A stretch of 59,802 nucleotides of DNA, taken from Candidatus Helarchaeota archaeon (GTDB lineage Archaea; Asgardarchaeota; Lokiarchaeia; Helarchaeales; RDOG01). A program made the position numbers and the translations under genes. The stretch is from the NCBI GenBank assembly GCA_019058315.1, contig JAHPZH010000009.1:140505-200306 (forward strand), given 5' to 3'. The notes beneath the pieces were generated by a model. It had not been told where the DNA came from. It worked only from the letters and a program-made list of their open reading frames with translations, and did no database searches. This document shows, piece after piece, positions 35,798 through 44,939 of this stretch (positions within the stretch are counted from its first letter, which is position 1; the number at the start of each line of letters is the position of its first letter).

Positions 35798-36673
35798 CTA
35801 CTTGCTGCTGATCACAACTAATTCTTTTATAATACGCGGTATTACTTCGGGGGGAAGACTATGTCCCATTCCATCTAAAATCAATAATTTTGCTCCAGGG
35901 ATTGCAGTTGCAATGTCTTTGCCCGCTTCCACATGATTAAATGGATCCTCACTCCCGTGTATAACTAATGTAGGTGCTTTTATTACAGCAATTTCTGGTT
36001 TTATATTACCAGGAACAGCCATAGCAGCTAATTGACGTGCTACACCTTCGGGATAATAACTGCGATCATACTCTTTTGTTCTATAATCTCTTGCCTTATC
36101 CTTATCAAATGGAAAAGTGCCGTAAATGAGGTGATCACGCTTGACCATTTCTTCAATATATGCTTCGCGTTCGGGGGGAACGGGTGCAAAAAATTGTGCC
36201 ATAATTTCTGGTTTTGCTTGTGGTAGTTTTGGATTTCCAGTTGTGCTCATGATTATCGTGAGAGATAAAACACGAGATGGATTGCTATATGCTATCACTT
36301 GAGCAATCATCCCGCCCATAGAAGCCCCCAAAATGTGTGCTTTGTCTATATTCAAAGCATCTAGGACACCAAGGGCATCACTAGCCATGTCCTCTAAAGT
36401 GTACGGAACTTTTGGTTTTTCTCCACGAAAATAAGCAGCGTTAATTTCATTAAAGTCTGGCATACCCGCATCTTTAAGTTTTGTTGACAAGCCTACATCT
36501 CTATTGTCGAATCTTATAACAAAAAAACCATTATTTACTAGACTTTCGCATATTTCATCCGACCAAGCAAGTAATTGACTTCCAAGTCCCGCTATCAACA
36601 ACAATGGTTTTGAATTTGGGTTTCCGATTGTCTCATATTCAATTTCTATATTATTTGCATTAGCTTTTGGCAT
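35798..36673 (-). CDS. Alpha/beta hydrolase
   Basis: This encodes a 291-residue alpha/beta hydrolase. The nucleophile elbow is GASMGGM (Ser near residue 118), the acid Asp is in HGSEDPF and the catalytic His in DGMGHSLPP. The RFDNRDVGLSTK segment matches the branch of aclacinomycin methylesterase and similar esterases. Substrate unknown. The codon use and motif set look bacterial, which is compatible with horizontal acquisition. Confidence 0.9.
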   Translation of the reverse strand: MPKANANNIEIEYETIGNPNSKPLLLIAGLGSQLLAWSDEICESLVNNGFFVIRFDNRDVGLSTKLKDAGMPDFNEINAAYFRGEKPKVPYTLEDMASDALGVLDALNIDKAHILGASMGGMIAQVIAYSNPSRVLSLTIIMSTTGNPKLPQAKPEIMAQFFAPVPPEREAYIEEMVKRDHLIYGTFPFDKDKARDYRTKEYDRSYYPEGVARQLAAMAVPGNIKPEIAVIKAPTLVIHGSEDPFNHVEAGKDIATAIPGAKLLILDGMGHSLPPEVIPRIIKELVVISSK

Positions 36674-36764
36674 TTCAAGTCACAATTCTACTATATGTCG
36701 TTTATATCATAAAATATTTTCAAGAAAGGAACTTGATTCAATATTGATAAAGCCTTGGCTTTTT

Positions 36765-37814
36765 TTAACCTTTCAATTCAAAGATGTGTTGAACTAATCT
36801 TTTGGCAATTTTGAATTCAGTAATATCCCCTACAAAATTTGTTATTTCTTCTCCAAAGAAAATCTCGAACTCTTTCAAAAAAGTAGTCAATTTATACTGT
36901 AAGAATGAACTTTCATCATTCAAAATGAGAATTCCAAAGACTTTTTCTCCCCTTTCCATTAATACTTTTAAATTTTTATAATCTATTAATTGTAATTTTT
37001 CCTTAGTTTTCATCATTTCAGCAAGTAATTTATCTATGCTTGAAAATACACCTCCCATTAAGATATTGTCTTCAAAATAGTCTAAATTAGTGTTTTTCTC
37101 AAAAGAAAATGCATAAAGACATATCCCATTATTGTTAATGAGATATATTTCGCGTAGTTTTTCCTTCCAATTAAGATCTGTAAATGTAGTAAATGCAGAA
37201 AAACTGTAAACCATTATAGCTGTTCCAATTATTGCCATAAAAGTTCCTATTAGATAAATTATAAGGCCAGAATATCTGGAATAACTAAATACCCTAAATG
37301 TTAGACCAGTAGTTATGATTAATGTTCCAATAATAGAAAAGTACATCCGCCTCCTCAAAAAACTGGAAGTAGGTTTTATAAAAATTTGATGAAACATTGG
37401 TAGGGCAAATATAATAGCAGGGAGTATACCGATAATCCAAATCATATTTAATATCGCAAAATCATTTATAATAAATGAAATGGCGATTAAGAAGATTAAA
37501 TAAGCAGTAAGAATAAATTTAGTCTTTTTAAGGGTATATTCCATAAATAGTAACATTGCTGCACCACCAATTAATTCTGTTAATATGAAGATTCTATTCA
37601 ATTCTAGTATAATCCAACCATTATTCCACCAATAATATTGGAACCAACTAATGATATAATGAGCAATTCCTAATGACAGAAAAATGGACGCTCTTGCTAA
37701 AAAAGGAAAGATCTCCTTGGTAATCTTTCTAATATGCATAATTCTGATAAAAAAATAGAACGAAACTATACATGCACATGTAGCAAAAACGTAAGTTGAC
37801 CCTAAACAAGCCAT
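36765..37814 (-). CDS. 7TM membrane protein with cytoplasmic longin/roadblock-like domain (copy 2)
   Basis: This 349-residue paralogue of the protein at 27587 shares the seven helices, the linker FSAFTTFTDLNWKEKLREI, and the tail motifs NGICLYAFSFEKN, LQLIDYKNLKVLMERGE and LILNDESSFLQYKL. The frame stays open for about 20 codons upstream of the ATG at 37814 with plausible coding sequence (PPFTLTEFGIG) but no ATG, GTG or TTG. The true start may therefore be a non-canonical codon further upstream. The tail may sense a small GTPase. Confidence 0.66.
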   Translation of the reverse strand: MACLGSTYVFATCACIVSFYFFIRIMHIRKITKEIFPFLARASIFLSLGIAHYIISWFQYYWWNNGWIILELNRIFILTELIGGAAMLLFMEYTLKKTKFILTAYLIFLIAISFIINDFAILNMIWIIGILPAIIFALPMFHQIFIKPTSSFLRRRMYFSIIGTLIITTGLTFRVFSYSRYSGLIIYLIGTFMAIIGTAIMVYSFSAFTTFTDLNWKEKLREIYLINNNGICLYAFSFEKNTNLDYFEDNILMGGVFSSIDKLLAEMMKTKEKLQLIDYKNLKVLMERGEKVFGILILNDESSFLQYKLTTFLKEFEIFFGEEITNFVGDITEFKIAKRLVQHIFELKG

Positions 37815-38086
37815 TTCTAAGGGTCCTATCCCAAATTCAGTAAGAGTAAAAGGTGGAATAATTATTTCCCCGCTTATAAGAAATTAAAATAATATTCATA
37901 TTTCGCCCTATTCAGTATTATTTTTTCTGATTTTATGACATTTAAATATTTATAATTGGGTAAACAAACACCCTAATTAAAATTCTATGTTTTATTTCGT
38001 TTGGAATCTGGGGATTTTTTATATATTCTACTAACCAACAAAACGTAAAACACCAAAAACTAATAATAATTAAGTAAATTTTACTA

Positions 38087-38809
38087 TTAAAAAGAAAATA
38101 AATAAGATTTCCCTTTTTTTCCAACCATTCGAAGTGTTCCCATCTTTCTAAGGCAGTAGGTCATCTTTCTTACTAATTTGATTGGTTTCTTAAGCTTTTT
38201 AGCAAGGTCAAAATTTGTAAATGGAACAGATATATCTCGTGGAATGTATTCAAGAAAATCATAAGGGGTATGATAAATTTGTGTTCCAAGTACATTCACT
38301 AGTCTTTTATCATAGATGTTCCACCCTCGCCGTCTCCAGCTTCCTTTCCCACATTTTCGACGAATTTCTTCAATTTGAATTAGGGTTGTTTCAACGGAGA
38401 GATTTGGATGTGCTATAAGGTGTGGTATCCTTATCAATTCATCAAATATATTCTCATGTGAACAATGTTTTGGTGATAACCTCCTCCTTAATACTTTGGA
38501 ACCTGCCCTATTTTGGTATACTATCCATTTATCAGAAATTACAGGATATACTAATAAAACTTTATGATTTTCGACTAAATTCTCAAGCTTCTTTTTTATT
38601 GCATAGAAATTTTGGGTTTGAATTTCTATAAGGAAATTATCATGGACAATGTCAATTATATAACCATCAACACGCTCCTCAACAAGATCTCCTGGTCTTT
38701 TATAGTATTCCTTTAGAGATGCATGAAGGGAGCTCTCCCTTAGAGTTCCCACACCATTATGGCATGAGGATTGGTAAACTATTTCTATATTATTATCAAC
38801 TAAACTCAT
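38087..38809 (-). CDS. PD-(D/E)xK nuclease-like protein with C-terminal winged helix
   Basis: The 240-residue protein has an acidic nuclease-like core: GYIIDIVHDNFLIEIQTQNF at residues 49-68 gives Asp then ExQ on adjacent strands, a PD-(D/E)xK variant. A C-terminal segment (FTNFDLAKKLKKPIKLVRKM) predicts a winged helix. Near the middle lies a basic stretch, GKGSWRRRGW. It may be a DNA-targeting nuclease or a nuclease-derived regulator. It has an isolated position; nothing nearby marks a restriction system. Confidence 0.65.
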   Translation of the reverse strand: MSLVDNNIEIVYQSSCHNGVGTLRESSLHASLKEYYKRPGDLVEERVDGYIIDIVHDNFLIEIQTQNFYAIKKKLENLVENHKVLLVYPVISDKWIVYQNRAGSKVLRRRLSPKHCSHENIFDELIRIPHLIAHPNLSVETTLIQIEEIRRKCGKGSWRRRGWNIYDKRLVNVLGTQIYHTPYDFLEYIPRDISVPFTNFDLAKKLKKPIKLVRKMTYCLRKMGTLRMVGKKGKSYLFSF

Positions 38810-39000
38810 ATTTCAAATTTAGAACGAAATACATGAAATTTAAAAGGTAGTAATATTCAGATATATACTCAAGAATAAAACAGTTGTTGTTGATTGATAA
38901 CTCGACCAGTTACTTTCAATTTTAAGTCTCCAATTATAAGTTTTTAAGCGAAAGGAACTTATTCTTATCTATAAGAGATTTCAAAAAAGATACATTAAGG

Positions 39001-40146
39001 GTGAAAATTGTGGAAGTTTATCCCGAGGGTGATAAAAAAGGTGTAGAACTATTCGCCGAGGAAGCCAGAGTCTTGAAAGACTTTGAATTGATAAGAAGAG
39101 GAGAGCCAATTCCTTTTCATGGCCATAAGATTGAAAACTTGTTTTGGAGAGAGCAAGAAAAACCACCTTACGGATTTGTAGAAAAGGATGGTCATGTAAT
39201 AGCACTAGAATTTCATTCAGAACTGTTAAAATCTCTTCCTGAGTCCCTTGGCAACCTTAAATCACTCATTCACCTTTCTATAAATGGTTGTCAAGTAAAG
39301 AAGCTCCCGGAGTCCATTGGGCAACTCGAATCACTCACAGACCTATATTTAGGTGGTGCTGATTTAACATCTCTTCCCAAATCCTTCAGCAATCTCAAAT
39401 CACTTATAAACCTTCAAATTAATGGTAATCAGTTTACCACTCTTCCAGAGTATTTTGGGCAGTTAAAATCGCTCCAAAGATTATGGTTTGCTCAGAATCG
39501 GGTTACAACCCTCCCTGAGTCTTTTGGGAAGCTAGAATCCCTCATAGAGTTAAATTTAGGTCATAATCAGCTCACAACTCTCCCTGAATCATTTGGGCAA
39601 CTGAAGGCTCTCCAAGAGCTTTCATTAACTTTTAACCCAATCAAGTCTCTTCCTGAGTCTTTTGGACAGCTCGAATCGCTCAGGGAACTAAAATTTTATA
39701 AAAATCCGCAGCTCAAAACATTTCCCGAGTCCTTTGGAAACCTTAAATCACTCCAAAAACTCGAAGTAATTAAAAGTGGTTTGACTACCCTCCCAGAGTC
39801 CTTTGGTCAGCTAAAATCTCTAAGAGAGCTAAAATTAAAGGAAAATAAGTTAGAGACTCTCCCAGAATCCTTTGGACAGTTGATATCCCTTCAAATACTC
39901 GATTTAGATGATAATCTGCTCACGACTCTCCCAGAGTCTTTTGGAAACTTAAAATCGCTAGAAAAGTTAGGGCTGGCTCGCAATGAGATAACAACCATTC
40001 CGGACTCCTTTGATCAGCTGGAATCCCTTCAACTAGTGGATTTATTTGAAAATCAGCTCAAGACTATCCCGGAACCAGTCACCCGATTACAATCACGCCA
40101 AAATCTAAAAGTTATGTTTTTTTATTGGGGGGGAAAGAGAAAATGA
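39001..40146 (+). CDS. Leucine-rich repeat protein
   Basis: The 381-residue cytoplasmic protein has an N-terminal non-repeat region (about 80 residues) and 13 consecutive 23-residue LRRs with consensus LPESFGQLKSLxxLxLxxN. This plant/Ras-suppressor-like LRR type is frequent in Asgard archaea. It starts at GTG (39001), or at the GTG three codons on. Its end overlaps the MIT-domain gene by 22 bases, so the two are translationally coupled and probably work together. Confidence 0.92.
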   Translation: MKIVEVYPEGDKKGVELFAEEARVLKDFELIRRGEPIPFHGHKIENLFWREQEKPPYGFVEKDGHVIALEFHSELLKSLPESLGNLKSLIHLSINGCQVKKLPESIGQLESLTDLYLGGADLTSLPKSFSNLKSLINLQINGNQFTTLPEYFGQLKSLQRLWFAQNRVTTLPESFGKLESLIELNLGHNQLTTLPESFGQLKALQELSLTFNPIKSLPESFGQLESLRELKFYKNPQLKTFPESFGNLKSLQKLEVIKSGLTTLPESFGQLKSLRELKLKENKLETLPESFGQLISLQILDLDDNLLTTLPESFGNLKSLEKLGLARNEITTIPDSFDQLESLQLVDLFENQLKTIPEPVTRLQSRQNLKVMFFYWGGKRK

Positions 40147-40886
40147 TTGAAAAATTCAAAAATGGTATTGATAAGGTAAAATTAGCAATTGAAAATGATA
40201 TTAATGGTAATTACGAAAAAGCTATCAAGTATTATAATGAAGCAATCGATATATTGAATCTATATGCTGAAGAGACTATGAATTTCAAATTAAAAAAATT
40301 TTTGGAAAATAGAATATTCCAATACCATATTAGGATAGAAGAAATTGTTCACGGATTGAAAACAACAGAAACGATTGATACAGAAGTTCCACATACTTTT
40401 GGAGAACCTAAGAAAATATTTGACGAAGGAATGAAAAAAGGGCAAGAAGCTGAAAAGTTAGATAAAAAAGGCAAGAAAGAAGAAGCTTATAGATTATATA
40501 TGGATGCTGCAGATATTTTAATGAATTTTGCAAAAATATCAAAGGATTCAAAATTGAAACATATATGTATGGATAAAACTGAGCAATATATAGAAAGAGT
40601 TAAAAAAATAAGGAACATTTCTGGCCGCTCTATCCTTCCAAGCATTCTTAGAGAATTGAGAAATCTTACAAGAGAATATTCTCATGAAATTATGGAAAAT
40701 CCCCTCGAAATTTTAAAATTAAGATTGGTAAAAGGAGAAATCTCCTTAGAAGAATTTGAAAAAGTTAAAAGTACTCTTGAACAATCTAACCTCAATCAAA
40801 ATGATTATATGTATTGTTCCAATTGCGGAAAAAAGATTCCAAGCAATTCAAAGTTCTGCATAGAATGTGGTCTTAAAATATTATAA
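40125..40886 (+). CDS. Tandem MIT-domain protein with SHOCT and zinc ribbon
   Basis: The 253-residue protein begins with an MIT-like three-helix domain (residues about 4-70; LAIENDINGNYEKAIKYYNE). A second one lies at about 95-160 (EAEKLDKKGKKEEAYRLYMD). A SHOCT segment (NPLEILKLRLVKGEISLEEF) follows near residue 195, and then a zinc ribbon CSNCGKKIPSNSKFCIECG. MIT domains bind ESCRT-III tails, as in Vps4 and spastin, but no ATPase is attached here. The gene overlaps the LRR gene and is followed 165 bases on by the ubiquitin-like gene. A link to ESCRT is inferred from the domains. Confidence 0.8.
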   Translation: MGGKEKMIEKFKNGIDKVKLAIENDINGNYEKAIKYYNEAIDILNLYAEETMNFKLKKFLENRIFQYHIRIEEIVHGLKTTETIDTEVPHTFGEPKKIFDEGMKKGQEAEKLDKKGKKEEAYRLYMDAADILMNFAKISKDSKLKHICMDKTEQYIERVKKIRNISGRSILPSILRELRNLTREYSHEIMENPLEILKLRLVKGEISLEEFEKVKSTLEQSNLNQNDYMYCSNCGKKIPSNSKFCIECGLKIL

Positions 40887-41051
40887 AGCGAGGTTGAGAT
40901 GGTGAGGTAAGTAAAGGTTTATAAAGAGCCTAATCCTCGCATATTGCTTTTTAACCTCCTATTCCCTACATTCCCCTTTTTAGTGAGCATGTGAAATAAA
41001 GTTACGTTTTGATGAACTTTTTTATATGATAAATTATTTAATATAGAATCA

Positions 41052-41732
41052 ATGAAAGGCGTATTTCTTTGTAAATTTGATGAAATCCAAGGATATATTC
41101 CAATTGAACCTTTATTAATTAATAATGACGAAATTTTAAATAATGAAAAATTATTACAAGAGATCGCGAGGAATGCAATAGGTTTCGGATCATTTGTAGA
41201 ATTTTGTTCTTTTTCTTTAAGTGGTATTAATTGTATTTCACGGCGTTTTTCAGTCTCCGTCCAAGCTGCTCGTGGTGGTAGTGCTATTTATTCATTAGTA
41301 ATTATTGCTAATGAAGAAGTTATAAAATTCAAGACTTTGTTATTAGAAACTGTAGAAAAATTATTGGATTGGAAAGATATAGAAGGCTATTTAAAACGTT
41401 TGTACGATGCAATTAGCTATGCAGAAACACCTCTTTATAAAGAAGAAGCTGAAGGATCGGTAAAAGATTCAGTATCGGAGGAAATAAAAGAATTATATAT
41501 TCATTTTATGTCCACAATTGGACCTGGGGAGAAAAAAGAAAAATTACTCATTAATCCCAGAAGTAATGTTAGAACTATAAAAGAATCTGTGGGAAATTTG
41601 TTTGGACTGGGTCCAAATGAATTCTATTTATCTTATGGCGGTGTTACAATGGAAGAAACCAATTTAATAATGGATTATGACATAAAGGATGACGACACCA
41701 TACTTTTACTTCCCACAAGCACAGCAGGTTGA
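41052..41732 (+). CDS. Longin-like domain fused to C-terminal ubiquitin-like domain
   Basis: The 226-residue protein has an N-terminal domain (about 1-115; MKGVFLCKFDEIQGYIPIEP, then FGSFVEFCSFSLSGINC) with the strand-helix order of a longin-like fold. A helical linker and a ubiquitin-like C-terminus (about 165-226) follow: LLINPRSNVRTIKESVGNLF, then EFYLSYGGVTMEE and DYDIKDDDTILLL. The last part follows ubiquitin's IENVKAKIQD, QRLIFAGKQLED and DYNIQKESTLHLV closely. It ends in Ala-Gly rather than Gly-Gly, so conjugation is doubtful. It has its own start after a 165-base gap from the MIT gene. Confidence 0.75.
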   Translation: MKGVFLCKFDEIQGYIPIEPLLINNDEILNNEKLLQEIARNAIGFGSFVEFCSFSLSGINCISRRFSVSVQAARGGSAIYSLVIIANEEVIKFKTLLLETVEKLLDWKDIEGYLKRLYDAISYAETPLYKEEAEGSVKDSVSEEIKELYIHFMSTIGPGEKKEKLLINPRSNVRTIKESVGNLFGLGPNEFYLSYGGVTMEETNLIMDYDIKDDDTILLLPTSTAG

Positions 41733-41872
41733 ACTCAATGGATAAATTTTACCCTGATTTGGGGATAATATAAAAATAACAGACAATTCTGAGGGCAATT
41801 TATTTTCGCATTAAATTAAAATTATCTATCCATTTGCTACCAAAATTAAGAATTTTCCCTTTAGGTGATAAA

Positions 41873-43237
41873 ATGAAGTTTGAACCAACTAATGAATCTA
41901 TAAAAAAGCATCAAGTTCCAAACTGGTTTCATGAGGCTAAACTTGGAATCTTTATCCATTGGGGACTTTATTCTGTTCCAGCTTTTGCGGTTACTGGCAC
42001 GGATATAATTTCAAATATGTCAAAATATGGTTTGAAGTATCATTTTAAAAATAATCCATATGCGGAATGGTATTTAAATACATTAAAAATTGAAGGAAGT
42101 CCAACTCAAAAATATCATTTTAAGACTTACGGAAAGCATTTTTCCTATGATAATTTCGTTCCAATGTTTAATGAAGCAATAAAAGAATGGAATCCTGAAA
42201 ACATGGCTGATTTATTTAAAAAAATAGGAGCTAGCTATGTTGTTCTTGTCACTAGACATATTGATGGATTTTTAATGTGGCACAGTAAATATCCAAATCC
42301 AAATAAAACAAATTATATGGCAAAGAGAGATATTGTAAAGGAACTCACTGAAGCTGTAAAAAAGAGAGGTATGAAAATGGGTTTTTATTATTGTAGCGCT
42401 TGGGATTGGACGTTTAATACTAAAACAATAAAAGATGAGCCCAGCTTTATGAATAAATACATTAATCCTCCTGAATACACCGAATACGTTACAAAACATT
42501 GGTTTGAGTTGATTGATAAATATGAACCAGATATTCTTTGGAGTGATATGGGATATCCTTATGGAACTAATGTGAATGAAATTTTTGCTTATTTTTATAA
42601 TAAATTTCCAGATGGTATAGTAAACGATAGATGGAATCAATATAATCCAGCAAATAAAAAATTTAAAATAAACCATAGTGATTATCGAACTCCTGAATAT
42701 GAAATATATAGATTTAAAAAAAAGTTTAAATGGGAATGTACCCGAGGAATTGGTAATTCATTCGGATATAATAAATTCGAAACCGAACAAGATTATCTTA
42801 CTTCTAAAGAATTGATACTAATTCTAATTGATATTGTAAGTAAAAATGGTAATTTATTATTAAATATTGGTCCTATGGCAGATGGATCTATCCCTGAAGT
42901 CCAAAGACAACGTTTGTTAGATCTAGGTGAATGGATCAATATTAATGGCGAAGCTATTTTTGGAACCCATCCATATAAAAAGACTAGAAGCAAGACTTTG
43001 GACGGGATAGAAGTGAGATTTACTCAAAGACCGGGTGTTATATATGCAATCTTACTCGATATACCTAAAAATAATGAAATTACTATTAAAAATTTCGAAA
43101 TTTCGAAACATTCAATCATAAATCTTATCGGATATGATGGAGATTTATATTGGAAAAAAAATGACGATAACTTAACTATTGTTCTTCCAGAAAATATTAA
43201 AGAAACTATAGCTTTAGCTTTAAAAGTGAAAATATAA
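41873..43237 (+). CDS. Alpha-L-fucosidase (GH29)
   Basis: The 454-residue enzyme hydrolyses terminal alpha-L-fucose. Family motifs are WFHEAKLGIFIHWGLYSVPA near the N-terminus, SYVVLVTRHIDGFLMWHSKY, and the nucleophile region PDILWSDMGYP (Asp). NLLLNIGPMADGSIP and the beta-sandwich C-terminus are present. No signal peptide is visible from the ATG at 41873 (after AGGTGAT), so it acts in the cytoplasm or on imported sugar. It probably came from bacteria. Confidence 0.93.
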   Translation: MKFEPTNESIKKHQVPNWFHEAKLGIFIHWGLYSVPAFAVTGTDIISNMSKYGLKYHFKNNPYAEWYLNTLKIEGSPTQKYHFKTYGKHFSYDNFVPMFNEAIKEWNPENMADLFKKIGASYVVLVTRHIDGFLMWHSKYPNPNKTNYMAKRDIVKELTEAVKKRGMKMGFYYCSAWDWTFNTKTIKDEPSFMNKYINPPEYTEYVTKHWFELIDKYEPDILWSDMGYPYGTNVNEIFAYFYNKFPDGIVNDRWNQYNPANKKFKINHSDYRTPEYEIYRFKKKFKWECTRGIGNSFGYNKFETEQDYLTSKELILILIDIVSKNGNLLLNIGPMADGSIPEVQRQRLLDLGEWININGEAIFGTHPYKKTRSKTLDGIEVRFTQRPGVIYAILLDIPKNNEITIKNFEISKHSIINLIGYDGDLYWKKNDDNLTIVLPENIKETIALALKVKI

Positions 43238-43244
43238 TTAGTTG

Positions 43245-44381
43245 TTAACGCCCTTCGATAAAACCCTTAAACTTATCCCACATAACATCAATTTCTTGAG
43301 GACTTTTAGGTGGTTTATAGAGAATTTCCCGCATTGCTTTGGCCGAAGATTGTTCTTTTTTCAACCATTTCCCTATTGGGGAATTATTGACTAATTTCTG
43401 AGCTTCTTCAAAATCGGCAGGTTGGAGCTTGCCTTCATCTTGAAGGATTTTTCCCAAAAGTTCGCCAAGATCATAGCCTATCGTCATTGAGGATACGATT
43501 CCAGAGCCCCCAACTGCGCCGACATGCCCCATGGCATCTCCAATTACAAAGAGATTCGGTTTGTAAGTTTTCTTAACAGGACCACCAAAAGCGAGGATCT
43601 CATCAGCATAATAGATATATTGACCACGGTCTAAGCGCTTTCTGAGAATAGGATGGGTTTTGGCAGCATTATCCAAAATTGATTTTAAGTTATATTGATC
43701 TGAATCTAACCAGACAGTTGCTCCCAATTCAGCACGATTATGCAGTTTGGGAAAGATCCAGATAACAGCAGGGATATCCAGAAGGAAAAATTCCAGTTCA
43801 TGGGGATCTGGGATATTTAAATTCTCTGCAACGATTTTGATCGCGGGACAGATATTTTTTGGATTCTTTAAGTCAGCAGGAACGTTCAGTTTTGTATGAA
43901 GTCCGATTGCAGAAATAATAAGCTTTGGAAAAATCTCGCTTTTTTCACTCAGTTCTTGGTATTTCAGTCCTATTATTTTATCATCTCGCTCGATAAGTTC
44001 CATTACTTCAGCTTTGAGTTTAATTTGAACACCTTCTTTAATGGCGATTGATAATAGTTCATCAATCAATTCCCGATATTCGATTCCTATTTTATCACCA
44101 CTTGGAAGTAGGCGATGGGCGAATTTTTTAGTGGAAGGTGTGTAATATTTTGCACTTTTATAAACAATTCGGCTTACTGATTCGGGTAATCCTTTTTGGT
44201 TAAAAACTTTCTCGAAAATTTTGGCGGCATTGTCTATTACCTCCCCTTTAATACGTTTTCCAAACTCATTATCTTGTTCCAGAAGGAGAACACTCAATCC
44301 CCGTCTTTTAAAACTTATAGCTGCTGATAAACCAGCAACACCACCTCCAATCACCACTACATCAATATTGTTCAAGCTCAT
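43245..44381 (-). CDS. FAD-dependent oxidoreductase, geranylgeranyl reductase-like
   Basis: The 378-residue flavoprotein has an N-terminal Rossmann loop DVVVIGGGVAGLSAA, then LLEQDNEFG, and a C-terminal FAD contact FVIGDAMGHVGAVGGSGI. These identify the geranylgeranyl reductase/digeranylgeranylglycerophospholipid reductase group. In archaea such enzymes saturate isoprenoid lipid chains. A distinct substrate is possible because the family is broad. It converges on the fucosidase gene with a gap of 7 bases. Confidence 0.85.
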   Translation of the reverse strand: MSLNNIDVVVIGGGVAGLSAAISFKRRGLSVLLLEQDNEFGKRIKGEVIDNAAKIFEKVFNQKGLPESVSRIVYKSAKYYTPSTKKFAHRLLPSGDKIGIEYRELIDELLSIAIKEGVQIKLKAEVMELIERDDKIIGLKYQELSEKSEIFPKLIISAIGLHTKLNVPADLKNPKNICPAIKIVAENLNIPDPHELEFFLLDIPAVIWIFPKLHNRAELGATVWLDSDQYNLKSILDNAAKTHPILRKRLDRGQYIYYADEILAFGGPVKKTYKPNLFVIGDAMGHVGAVGGSGIVSSMTIGYDLGELLGKILQDEGKLQPADFEEAQKLVNNSPIGKWLKKEQSSAKAMREILYKPPKSPQEIDVMWDKFKGFIEGR

Positions 44382-44554
44382 TTTTTATCACTTAAATAAT
44401 TTTACTATAATATTATATTCTTTAAAGAAAGAGGGCAATAAAATTTTCATTAAGTGGTAATTATTTTTTAAAGGTATGTGAAGAATTTTGGAATGATGAT
44501 CTTCTTCCTACTAGAGATAAATTCCTCAAAATAGTCTTTAATGACCAAAAAAAG

Positions 44555-44677
44555 TCAATCAACTTTGTCAGACTCCTTAAAGTAGTGTTCGTAACCACAT
44601 TTTGTACAAATTTTAATTTTAAAAATTAAATATTTTCTCTCTATTAACTCATCATTCCCACACATAATACATTTCAT
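44555..44677 (-). CDS. Zinc-ribbon microprotein (40 aa)
   Basis: A short minus-strand frame from the ATG at 44677 gives MKCIMCGNDELIERKYLIFK and then KICTKCGYEHYFKESDKVD. Two CxxC(G) knuckles spaced by about 20 residues make a complete rubredoxin-like zinc ribbon. A GGGAAAAAT site lies upstream. It occupies part of the 558-base gap between the flavoprotein gene and the gene at 44940. No other feature is seen in that gap. Confidence 0.7.
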   Translation of the reverse strand: MKCIMCGNDELIERKYLIFKIKICTKCGYEHYFKESDKVD

Positions 44678-44939
44678 GATTTTTCCCATTATTTATTTTA
44701 TTCATTAATTCCATTATTACAGTCATAATTATAGCTATAGCTTTTCATTTTATTAAGATAATTCCCAACTTTTGGATCCTTCATTTTTCAATTGAATCTT
44801 CACCATTTGTGTTTTTTTTATAAACGGTTTAACCATTTAAATGCCACTATTACTCCTTGTTAGTTTATTAATTAAAAATTTTAAATATAAATACTAAATT
44901 ACAAAATTATTTCATTAAGAAATTTGAGTTGAATAATAG

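Noticed and set aside
37942..38124. 60-codon minus-strand ORF with hydrophobic residues
   Set aside because: It overlaps the 3' end of the nuclease-like gene by 38 bases in another frame and lacks a ribosome binding site. Its composition is what AT-rich DNA gives by chance.
39200..40100. CRISPR-like periodic repeat
   Set aside because: The 69-bp periodicity is the 23-residue LRR coding pattern without unique spacers. No CRISPR array or cas gene was seen in the window.
41052..41732. Classic ubiquitin precursor
   Set aside because: The protein ends in Ala-Gly with no Gly-Gly and has a long N-terminal domain, so it is treated as a ubiquitin-like fusion and not as a conjugated modifier.
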